Source: Bacillus sp. AFS055030 (lineage in GTDB: Bacteria; Bacillota; Bacilli; Bacillales; Bacillaceae_G). Taken from it: DNA of 64,000 nucleotides. The stretch spans positions 64,442 to 128,441 of the forward strand of contig NZ_NUGT01000079.1 in assembly GCF_002574545.1 (NCBI RefSeq), in the 5' to 3' direction. The notes beneath the pieces are model-generated. The model was not told where the DNA came from, did not search any database, and was given only the letters and a program-made list of their open reading frames with translations. A program made the translations under genes and the position numbers. Each line of letters starts with the position of its first letter. The stretch's first letter is position 1. Shown here piece after piece: positions 53,917 to 61,394 of the stretch.

Positions 53917-54891
53917 TTAATCTATTTTTAAAACTATTTTTCCGATATTTAAATTGTTCTCCATTCGACTATGAGCTTCATTCACTTCATGCCAACTATA
54001 CACTGAATCGATAATCGGTTTTATTTTCTGATTCGTAAAAAGTGGTAAGACATCTTTCTTGAACTGATTCGTTAAATAGATTTTTTGCTCAAGTGTTTGT
54101 GAACGCAAAGTACTACCTATAATGGAAATTCTCTTTGTCAATAATGGTAATAGATTCATATCGTTCACTTTAACCCCACCCATTGTACCAATCAAAATGA
54201 GCCTACCATTTGTATTTAGTGATTGTAAGTTTTGATGGAAATAGGATGCACCAATAAAATCTAAAATGACGTCTACACCTACTTCATTAGTAACTTTTCC
54301 GACCACAGATTTAAAATCTTCTTGTTTATAGTTAATCACATAATTTGCACCTAAATCAGTACAAGCTGCAAGTTTCATGTCACTCCCAGCAGTCACGATT
54401 GAACTTGCACCAAATTCCCTTGCAAGCTGAATTGCAGCGGTCCCAACACCACTAGCCCCTGCATGAATTAAAACAGTTTCATTTTCTTTTAATCTACCTA
54501 ATTCAAATAAATTTAAGTAAGCTGTCAAAAACACTTCAGGTATAGCGGCAGCCTCTTCGAACGAAAAATGATCTGGAATTGAAATGGCTAAATCTGAAGG
54601 AATGGAAACATACTCCGCATAACCTCCGCCTGGCAATAAGCTACAAACACGATCTCCGATTTCCCAATTTGTAACATTAGCACCAACTTGTTCGACAACC
54701 CCGGCCATCTCTAAACCTAAAATCGGGGAAGCTCCTTTAGGTACAGGGTACTTACCATGTTTTTGAAGTAAGTCAGCTCGATTAATAGCCGTAGCATGAA
54801 CTTTAACAAGTAGTTCATTCTCACCTAAAAGAGGCATTTGATATTCGTCAATAAATAAATGCTTTGATTCATCAATTTGAACTGCCTTCAT
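53917..54891 (-). CDS. Quinone oxidoreductase, PIG3/TP53I3-type MDR
   Basis: The frame opens at 54930, but AAAGGTAGG lies 9 bases before ATG 54891, which gives 324 residues starting MKAVQIDESKHLF. It is a zinc-free medium-chain reductase: NRADLLQKHGKYPVPKGASP near 39-58 is the PIG3-type stretch, and VLIHAGASGVGTAAIQLARE near 135-154 is the NADPH loop. It should reduce quinones with NADPH. It is different from the MDR at 31715. The 26-base gap links it to ydfK. Confidence 0.9.
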   Translation of the reverse strand: MKAVQIDESKHLFIDEYQMPLLGENELLVKVHATAINRADLLQKHGKYPVPKGASPILGLEMAGVVEQVGANVTNWEIGDRVCSLLPGGGYAEYVSIPSDLAISIPDHFSFEEAAAIPEVFLTAYLNLFELGRLKENETVLIHAGASGVGTAAIQLAREFGASSIVTAGSDMKLAACTDLGANYVINYKQEDFKSVVGKVTNEVGVDVILDFIGASYFHQNLQSLNTNGRLILIGTMGGVKVNDMNLLPLLTKRISIIGSTLRSQTLEQKIYLTNQFKKDVLPLFTNQKIKPIIDSVYSWHEVNEAHSRMENNLNIGKIVLKID

Positions 54892-55101
54892 TCTAAAAAA
54901 CCTACCTTTAATTAAGTTAATTCTTATCATACTATATAACTAATCGAATGAATATTTTAAAAACTTGGAATCGTAAAATTGCATCTGTTTTTAACACTAT
55001 TCCTACACTATTTTAGTCATTTTAGATAAAAATTTTAAAAAAACCGAACTATAATCTGTTTTTAAGTGTATATAGGGTGAGTGGTGAAAGGAGGAGAACT
55101 A

Positions 55102-55668
55102 GTGCCTGAAAGAATTGACAAAGATTGTTTAGAAGAATTATTTAATAATCACTCGTCATTTGTGTATCGGACTGCTTACTTTTTAACAAAATCAAACGTA
55201 CTGGCAGATGATATTACACAAGAGACGTTCATTCGAATGATAAAAAAATTCCATCTATTTGATCAGACAAAACCAATTGAACCTTGGATTTATCGAATAA
55301 CCGTAAATATCACACGAAATATGTTACGTAAACAAAAAATTAAGAAACTTTTCGGCTTTCATTATAATGTTTTAGCCGAAAAAAACGTTGAACAATCAAT
55401 TTTACAAAATGAAATGGAAGATCATCTATGGAAAGAAATAAACTTATTACCGAATAAGAGCAGGGAAGTGATTGTACTTCATTATTATTTAGAACTTAAA
55501 TTAGAAGAAGTGGCGGACTCACTAAATATTCCGATTGGTACATGTAAATCAAGACTTAATTACGCACTAACAAAATTAAGAAATCGTTTATCGAAAAACG
55601 AATTGTTTAAAGTAGAACAAAAACGAAAAGGGAGAGAACTTGATGGTGGAAAACAATCCTATTTCTGA
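55102..55668 (+). CDS. ECF-family RNA polymerase sigma factor
   Basis: The frame opens at GTG 55081, but GGAGGAG (55090-55096) lies just upstream of GTG 55102, giving 188 residues. Region 2 is about 10-75 (ADDITQETFIRMIKKFHLF, the -10-binding helix) and region 4 about 105-165 (LPNKSREVIVLHYYLELKLE, then IPIGTCKSRLNYALTKLR for the -35). No region 3 is present, as in all ECF factors. A possible self-recognised promoter, with ACCGAAC near 55042 and TGTATA near 55067, lies just upstream. The next gene overlaps it and is a probable anti-sigma factor. Confidence 0.9.
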   Translation: MPERIDKDCLEELFNNHSSFVYRTAYFLTKSNVLADDITQETFIRMIKKFHLFDQTKPIEPWIYRITVNITRNMLRKQKIKKLFGFHYNVLAEKNVEQSILQNEMEDHLWKEINLLPNKSREVIVLHYYLELKLEEVADSLNIPIGTCKSRLNYALTKLRNRLSKNELFKVEQKRKGRELDGGKQSYF

Positions 55669-56161
55669 GATTAAACAAACTCTTCAGAAGAAATTAGATC
55701 AACAAAATCCTTCCGTCACATTTGATCAAATATGGAATAAAGCTAATTCCAAATGGTGGGATAATCGAATTCGAAAACCGTTCGTCTCACTTGGGATTTT
55801 ATTGTTGTTAGCAATTACCATTTTTATGAACTCACCTATGAAAAAGGATCGAATAGAAAGCATAGGTAATACAAACGAATCTACAAGTATTTCTGCAGAT
55901 GCTAGTATTGGATTATTAATAGTAAATGGGGCGGAGTATCGGTTTGAAGGAATTTTACATAATAAGGAAGTTAAACTGAAAGACCAAATTGGTGAAGTTC
56001 AAGAAGTTGTTAATAATCATACGATTCCAAAAGTCAATTTTTCCTCTAATATGTTAAAGGTTGGCGATAAAATTTATTTATCGAGTAAGGACTCAAAAGT
56101 CATGATTGTAAAACAAGAGGACGGTACCTTCTTAAAGTTTGTAAAAACTGAAAATGAGTGA
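55643..56161 (+). CDS. Probable anti-sigma factor, membrane-bound
   Basis: The frame opens at TTG 55640, but GGGAGAG precedes ATG 55643 (172 residues), which overlaps the sigma gene by 26 bases. The N-terminal part (about 1-45) is cytoplasmic and helical, with no HCC zinc motif; one membrane helix follows (about 48-66) and then an outer domain of about 100 residues, beta-rich. This N-in, C-out layout and the overlap with an ECF gene indicate an anti-sigma factor. No named family is recognised. Confidence 0.75.
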   Translation: MVENNPISEIKQTLQKKLDQQNPSVTFDQIWNKANSKWWDNRIRKPFVSLGILLLLAITIFMNSPMKKDRIESIGNTNESTSISADASIGLLIVNGAEYRFEGILHNKEVKLKDQIGEVQEVVNNHTIPKVNFSSNMLKVGDKIYLSSKDSKVMIVKQEDGTFLKFVKTENE

Positions 56162-56203
56162 CTATTAATTAAAATCTAAACCAAAAAAGAGGGAGTGGCC
56201 ATT

Positions 56204-56671
56204 ATGTCAAAATGGTTAAGTGTTGCGATAATTTTTTTCTTTCTCATTTTTACTGGATGTTCAGCAAATAATGGTTTAAAAGGTAATAAACCTCCAAAAA
56301 CAATGGTACAAGTAGAGAATCAAACTTATGATACAAAGTTAGGTTCTTATTGTTGGATTACGAAAGGAAAAGGTGAATGTGCTGATACAGCAGGACCGGT
56401 CAATCTATTAGAGGGGAAAAAGCCGATTGAAGTAAAACCAGGAGAAACCATTAAAATTAATATGAAATATACTCCGAAACCAAATGAAATCCACTTAACT
56501 CAAATCAATAATAATAAAGAAAGTGAAATATTATTAGTGAAGAATCAATTTTCAGCACCTATTAATAAAGGAGTATATTATTATTCATATGGAGTTTGGT
56601 GGGTGGATAAAAAAGATAAGCACTTATCACATGGTGATGCCTTTTATGCTTTTGCTTTAGAGATAAAATAG
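56204..56671 (+). CDS. Lipoprotein, unknown function (ECF operon)
   Basis: The frame opens at GTG 56195, but GGGAGTGG precedes ATG 56204 (155 residues). The signal peptide ends in a lipobox with Cys19 (LIFTGC), so the protein is anchored to the outer face of the membrane. The mature part has two Cys (CWITKGKGECAD near 47-58) that may form a disulphide. It has no recognised domain. It starts 42 bases after the anti-sigma gene and is probably a target or co-regulated member of the ECF unit. Confidence 0.8.
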   Translation: MSKWLSVAIIFFFLIFTGCSANNGLKGNKPPKTMVQVENQTYDTKLGSYCWITKGKGECADTAGPVNLLEGKKPIEVKPGETIKINMKYTPKPNEIHLTQINNNKESEILLVKNQFSAPINKGVYYYSYGVWWVDKKDKHLSHGDAFYAFALEIK

Positions 56672-56683
56672 AACGATTTAGAG

Positions 56684-56712
56684 GGGGTATGTTTTGATCA
56701 AAAACATACCCC
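56684..56712. terminator. Hairpin between convergent genes
   Basis: GGGGTATGTTTT pairs with AAAACATACCCC around TGATCA. No good T-run follows on either strand, but it sits between two convergent stop codons. Confidence 0.55.
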
Positions 56713-56727
56713 TAATAGACTACTAAA

Positions 56728-57240
56728 TTATTCTTCTGTAGGATTCTTTGGTCCACCAAGTTCTAATTGATAAAAGGACAAGTCAAGCCATCTATTAAAT
56801 TTATAGCCTGCTTTTTTAATTGTGCCTGAATAGACAAATCCTAAGTTTTTATGCATAGCAATACTTTTTTCATTATCTGCATCAATTCCAGCAATTAAAG
56901 TCATGTACTCTCTTTCTTTGGCAATGGAGATTAATTCTTTCATTAATGAAGTGGCAATCCCCTTTTTTCTGTAGTTACTATTTACATAAACTGAATGCTC
57001 AATCGAATATTTATAAGCCGGCCACGCTCTAAAAGGACCGAATGTAGCAAATCCAACGACTTTTTGGTCAAGTTCGAAGACTAGTATCGGAAATCCTTCA
57101 TTCATCTTTTGTTCAAACCAATTTTGTCTGCCCTCAAGTGTTTGAGGTTTATATGTATAAACGGCAGTTGTATTAAGTACGGCATCGTTATAGATTTCTA
57201 AAATATCTGTTAAATCATGTTGAGTAGCTTCTCTGATCAT
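56728..57240 (-). CDS. GNAT acetyltransferase, phosphinothricin acetyltransferase-like
   Basis: This 170-residue protein resembles PAT/YwnH enzymes: IREATQHDLTDILEIYNDAV at residues 2-21 and GFATFGPFRAWPAYKYSIEH near 62-81, then SVYVNSNYRKKGIATSLMKE near 82-101 (acetyl-CoA loop) and MHKNLGFVYSGTIKKAGYKF. Relatives acetylate phosphinothricin, methionine sulfoximine or similar glutamine analogues. GGGGG lies upstream of the minus-strand ATG. Confidence 0.88.
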   Translation of the reverse strand: MIREATQHDLTDILEIYNDAVLNTTAVYTYKPQTLEGRQNWFEQKMNEGFPILVFELDQKVVGFATFGPFRAWPAYKYSIEHSVYVNSNYRKKGIATSLMKELISIAKEREYMTLIAGIDADNEKSIAMHKNLGFVYSGTIKKAGYKFNRWLDLSFYQLELGGPKNPTEE

Positions 57241-57635
57241 TTCTTCTTACCCCCATTTTAATCTGTTAACCCTACTTAATTCAGAAATTTTTATCTAAAC
57301 CTTAAAAGAACGGTTTGTTCATCATCTAAATTCCCAATCTTGTTCAAAATGCTAATTTTATAACCTTATTTCCTTATTTCCTTAGTAAACTATCTCACTT
57401 GTGAAAAAGAGGATATTCATTTATCTATTATTCTCTATATCATTTTTTAACATGATTGTGCAAGAAGGAATCTAATCTATTTTCGTTGAATTAATTACAA
57501 AATAATTTTTCAGGCAATAAGGTATCTGCTGAAAAACAATTTTTTAGGCATTTCGTGTGATTTATATTAATCAATCACTTATTCATTAAGAAGTTGTATT
57601 TTTCAAGTAAGTTCAAAGGAGCGAGGAAGTTAAAA
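57241..57635. other. Intergenic region without visible gene
   Basis: This stretch between divergent genes is AT-rich and contains no ORF of note. A weak TATTAT near 57429 is the only promoter-like feature; I see no operator or hairpin worth naming. Confidence 0.4.
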
Positions 57636-58466
57636 ATGAATCAATCCTATTTTTATTTAAAAATAGAAACACATCAATTACAAATGTCTTATAAAAATGA
57701 AAAACGTCGCGTGCGTGTTTTATTGCCGAAAAATTATGAAGAAGACAAGGATCAACATTATCCAGTTGTTTATATGCATGATGGTCAAAATATTTTCTAT
57801 AGTAGTGAATCTTATAGCGGGTATTCATGGAAAGTGATTCCAGCAATTAAACGAAATCCTGATTTACCGAAGATGATCGTTGTTGGGATTGATAACGGTG
57901 GACAAGATCGAATTAATGAATATACGCCTTGGAAAATTACAGAAAGCCCACTTCCTGAAGATTATGAATTAGGTGGGAAAGGCGCGGAGTTTGCTAATTT
58001 TGTGATGACAGTCGTTAAGCCGTTTATCGATAAACAATATCGAACGAAATCGGATAAATACCATACAGCGGTGATTGGTAGTTCACTTGGTGGGAATATT
58101 TCGGCATTTATGGGTGTTGAATATAAAAATCAAATTGGTTGTTTAGGTATTTTTTCTTTAGCAAATTGGATTACAAGTAAAGCATTTGATCAATTTATTG
58201 CAAGTAGAGAATTGGATCCCGAACAACGAGTGTATATTCAAGTTGGTACCCAAGAAGGCGATGATACTGATCGACAATTCATGTATGGAAATATGAAGCA
58301 AGCTTATATCGATTGCTCGCTTAAATATTATAAACAACTGATAAAAGGTTCTATTCCTATTGATCACATTTGTTTAAATATTTTTGCAGATGAAGTACAT
58401 GATGAAAAAGCTTGGGCAAAACACTTACCAGAATGTTTACGCTTCTTAAGTGAGAATTGGTCTTGA
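57636..58466 (+). CDS. Alpha/beta-hydrolase esterase (first of the pair)
   Basis: The frame opens at 57594, but AGGAGCGAGGAA precedes ATG 57636 (276 residues). It has the COG2819-type fold: RVRVLLPKNYEEDKDQHYPV near 22-41, YMHDGQNIF near 44-52, the nucleophile elbow GSSLGGN with Ser150, and a late His in EVHDEKAW. There is no signal peptide. Relatives are esterase D-like and enterochelin-esterase-like. It opens a three-gene cluster with an ATP-grasp enzyme and a second esterase. Confidence 0.87.
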   Translation: MNQSYFYLKIETHQLQMSYKNEKRRVRVLLPKNYEEDKDQHYPVVYMHDGQNIFYSSESYSGYSWKVIPAIKRNPDLPKMIVVGIDNGGQDRINEYTPWKITESPLPEDYELGGKGAEFANFVMTVVKPFIDKQYRTKSDKYHTAVIGSSLGGNISAFMGVEYKNQIGCLGIFSLANWITSKAFDQFIASRELDPEQRVYIQVGTQEGDDTDRQFMYGNMKQAYIDCSLKYYKQLIKGSIPIDHICLNIFADEVHDEKAWAKHLPECLRFLSENWS

Positions 58467-58583
58467 ATGAATCCCTAAAATGATATTTGACTTACATACT
58501 TATTACATTATTTAAAGAGAATTACATTAATTTTAATGTGAAATAAATATTAAATTTTTTGATAGTAAGAAAGGAGCATATTT

Positions 58584-59771
58584 ATGAATTATATTTTGAT
58601 CTCTCCATATTATCCAGAGAATTTCCAGGCATTTGCTTATCGCTTAAAAGCCGCAGGGGTTAATGTATTAGGTATTGGCGAAGAGCCATATGACCAATTA
58701 GGTCCGAAATTACAAAATGCATTAACAGAATATTATCGAGTGAATAATTTAGAAGATCTAGATGAAGTGAAACGGGCTGTTGCATTTTTATTTTATAAAC
58801 ATGGTCCGATTGATCGCATTGAATCGAATAATGAATACTGGTTAGAACTTGATGCCAAACTACGTGAGCAATTTAATGTATACGGTAATAAACCAAGTGA
58901 TTTGAAAAAAGTTAAATATAAATCTGAAATGAAAAAACTGTTTAAAAAAGCAGGTGTGCCAGTTGTAGAGGGAAAAGTTGTTAAAACTAAAAATGATTTA
59001 ACGAAAGCCATTAATGAATTAGGACTGCCTGTTATTGCTAAACCGGATAATGGTGTTGGAACAGCTGCAACCTTTAAATTATGCTCCAAAGAAGCTGTAC
59101 TTCATTTTGAAGAAGTATGGGATGAGACACATGTGTATTTCATTGAACCATATGTGGAAGGAGGAACGCTTTGTACATTTGATGGTTTAATTGATCAGAA
59201 AGGGAATATTGTTTTCCAAACAAGTTTTACATATAATGTACCAACTCTAGAACTTGTAAAAGGTCAGTTGGACTTAGCTTATATTATTCAAAAAGAGATT
59301 GATCCAAAGCTCGAAAATTATGGTAAATCAATTGTAAAAGCTTTTGGGATGAAAGAACGCTTTTTCCATATTGAATTTTTTAAATTAGAAGATGGGGATT
59401 ATGTTGCACTTGAATATAATAATCGCTTAGCTGGCGGTTATACGATTGATATGTACAATTTCGCGTACTCCATTGATTTATTTGCTCAGTATGCCTCAAT
59501 TGTGACAGGAGGAGAATTTAAGGAACCCGATGTTAAAAACGAGTTTTGTGTTGGTATAACCCAGCGTGATGCGTATGAGTATAACCATGATACGAATGCA
59601 ATTTATGAACGATTTGGTGGGCAAGTGAAGTTTGAAAAGCGTATTCCAGATGCGTTTGCTGAACTACAAGGAAATCAATTTTATGCGATTAATGCAGATT
59701 CTCAAGAAGAAGTCGATGAAATCATACGTTTTGTACATGAACGAAAAAATTGCAGCATTGTAAACGTATAA
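58584..59771 (+). CDS. ATP-grasp domain protein
   Basis: This 395-residue protein has an N-terminal Rossmann-like part (about 1-100), then the ATP-grasp domains: KVKYKSEMKKLFKKAGVPVV near 109-128, PVIAKPDNGVGTAATFKL near 150, YFIEPYVEGGTLCTFDGL near 188-205, and the metal-binding FHIEFFKLEDGDYVALEYNN near 260-279. Such enzymes join a carboxylate to an amine or similar nucleophile using ATP. The partner substrates are unknown. AAGGAG lies upstream of the ATG. It is placed between two esterases. Confidence 0.88.
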   Translation: MNYILISPYYPENFQAFAYRLKAAGVNVLGIGEEPYDQLGPKLQNALTEYYRVNNLEDLDEVKRAVAFLFYKHGPIDRIESNNEYWLELDAKLREQFNVYGNKPSDLKKVKYKSEMKKLFKKAGVPVVEGKVVKTKNDLTKAINELGLPVIAKPDNGVGTAATFKLCSKEAVLHFEEVWDETHVYFIEPYVEGGTLCTFDGLIDQKGNIVFQTSFTYNVPTLELVKGQLDLAYIIQKEIDPKLENYGKSIVKAFGMKERFFHIEFFKLEDGDYVALEYNNRLAGGYTIDMYNFAYSIDLFAQYASIVTGGEFKEPDVKNEFCVGITQRDAYEYNHDTNAIYERFGGQVKFEKRIPDAFAELQGNQFYAINADSQEEVDEIIRFVHERKNCSIVNV

Positions 59772-59788
59772 AGATAGGAGATTTATCT

Positions 59789-60529
59789 ATGAATATAGAA
59801 CATTTAAGCCATTGGAGTGGGGAATTAGGACGAGAAATGCAGTTGAACAGATATGGACACAGTGGCATGCCAATCCTAGTTTTTCCTTCCTCTGGGGGGA
59901 CGCATTTTGAATACTATAATTTTGGAATGATTGATGTGTGCCGTGACTTTATTGAATCGGGCAAAGTTCAGTTTTTTACACTGTCTACGATCGATAGCGA
60001 AAGTTGGCTACACGACTCAAAATCGGTACATGATCGAGCATTAGCTCATGAAGCATATGACCGATATGTCATTTCAGAAGCTATTCCTTTTATTAAACAT
60101 AAAACAGGTTGGTTTGATTCAATGATGACAACTGGCTGTAGTATGGGGGCCTATCATGCATTGAACTTTTTCCTAAGGCATCCGGATGTTTTCCAAACAA
60201 CCGTTGCACTAAGCGGTGTTTACGATGTGCGTTTCTTTTTTGGGGATTACGGAAATGATCCTCTTGTATACCAAAATTCACCAAGTGATTACATATGGAA
60301 TCAAAATGACGGTTGGTTTATTGATCGATACCGTTCAGCAGATATCATAATTTGCACCGGGCTAGGTGATTGGGAACAAGAAGGACTGCCTTCATACTTT
60401 ACATTAAAAAAGGCTTTTAAAGAAAAACAAATTGAAGCTTGGTTTGATGAGTGGGGTGAGGATGTTTCGCATGATTGGGTGTGGTGGCGAAAACAAATGC
60501 CGTATTATTTAGGAGAATTATTTAAATAA
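59789..60529 (+). CDS. Alpha/beta-hydrolase esterase (second of the pair, COG4947-like)
   Basis: The frame opens at 59750; AGGAGA precedes ATG 59789, giving 246 residues. It has HWSGELGREMQLNRYGHSGM at the start, the elbow TTGCSMGAYHALNF with Ser118, and a C-terminal His in EDVSHDWVWW. Relatives are cytoplasmic esterases of unknown substrate. It starts 17 bases after the ATP-grasp stop, so the two are clearly in one transcript. Confidence 0.87.
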   Translation: MNIEHLSHWSGELGREMQLNRYGHSGMPILVFPSSGGTHFEYYNFGMIDVCRDFIESGKVQFFTLSTIDSESWLHDSKSVHDRALAHEAYDRYVISEAIPFIKHKTGWFDSMMTTGCSMGAYHALNFFLRHPDVFQTTVALSGVYDVRFFFGDYGNDPLVYQNSPSDYIWNQNDGWFIDRYRSADIIICTGLGDWEQEGLPSYFTLKKAFKEKQIEAWFDEWGEDVSHDWVWWRKQMPYYLGELFK

Positions 60530-60657
60530 AAAATTATGAAAACATTAGTGATGTAGTATTGGTATTGTTTTTGACATTAATTTTAAATTAAAATTAACAA
60601 TATGTGGAAATAAACACTTTATACTATTTAAAACTACCTTACAAGGAGGTATTGATC

Positions 60658-61050
60658 ATGAAAAGTTTGTTTGATGAAACGTATTCCTCAAATGAAAATC
60701 AGAGAACAAGTAGAAATATTTGGTATGGGGATGCTGATCTAACTGTTAATAGTGATTATGGAAAAATCATGAATCTTAATGAAGATTTCATGGTTACGAT
60801 GTGCGAAATAATAAAAAATGACTTATCTAAAAATGCAGAAAATAAGCCTACTGAAACGAACTGGTATTTTTATGGAAGTGGTGTAACTCAGGAAGATATT
60901 GGAGATAACATACGTCCGACAATTATGGTACGTGAGAGATCTGGTGAATTTATCACAAATTTTAATATCAGTGACCATGATTTTGCTCTAAATATTGATG
61001 GAATTCTGCTATTTAAGGCTGATTTTGAAAAACGCTTAGCTAAGGTCTAA
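60658..61050 (+). CDS. Hypothetical protein
   Basis: The frame opens at 60604, but AGGAGGT at 60643-60649 precedes ATG 60658 (130 residues). I do not recognise a family. It has no signal peptide or membrane helix, opens with a polar Ser/Asn/Glu-rich stretch (about 1-25), and has a globular rest with mixed charge. A downstream hairpin (61108) closes the transcript. It lies 128 bases after the second esterase and may be independent. Confidence 0.6.
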   Translation: MKSLFDETYSSNENQRTSRNIWYGDADLTVNSDYGKIMNLNEDFMVTMCEIIKNDLSKNAENKPTETNWYFYGSGVTQEDIGDNIRPTIMVRERSGEFITNFNISDHDFALNIDGILLFKADFEKRLAKV

Positions 61051-61107
61051 GGTATCTGAGGTTTAATACGACTGAAGAAAATATTTTTATATTTACATAC
61101 TATTTTA

Positions 61108-61145
61108 GGGGAATGATTTCAAAATGAAATTATTCTCCTTTTTTA
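61108..61145 (+). terminator. Terminator after the hypothetical gene
   Basis: GGGGAATGATTT (61108-61119) pairs with AAATTATTCTCC (61127-61138) with two G-T pairs, then TTTTTT. The rest of the gap to 61394 shows no gene or clear signal. Confidence 0.75.
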
Positions 61146-61394
61146 TCTGTGTAGAGTCATAGGTACAGAATGTGAATATTACTGAAAAAATCAACTATAT
61201 TTTATTAGATTGGGTGTAATCATTTAATAAACTATTTGAACTGGTGTATGATAAGTAAATCACTAAAAATGTTTAAACTTTCTATTATAGTTAAGTGTGT
61301 GTTAAGTGGATATGAAAAATTAAAAAGTAACGCACTAACGCTGACTAAAAAGAGATGTTTAACGATCAATTTCAAAGTTAATAAGGTGAAATAA

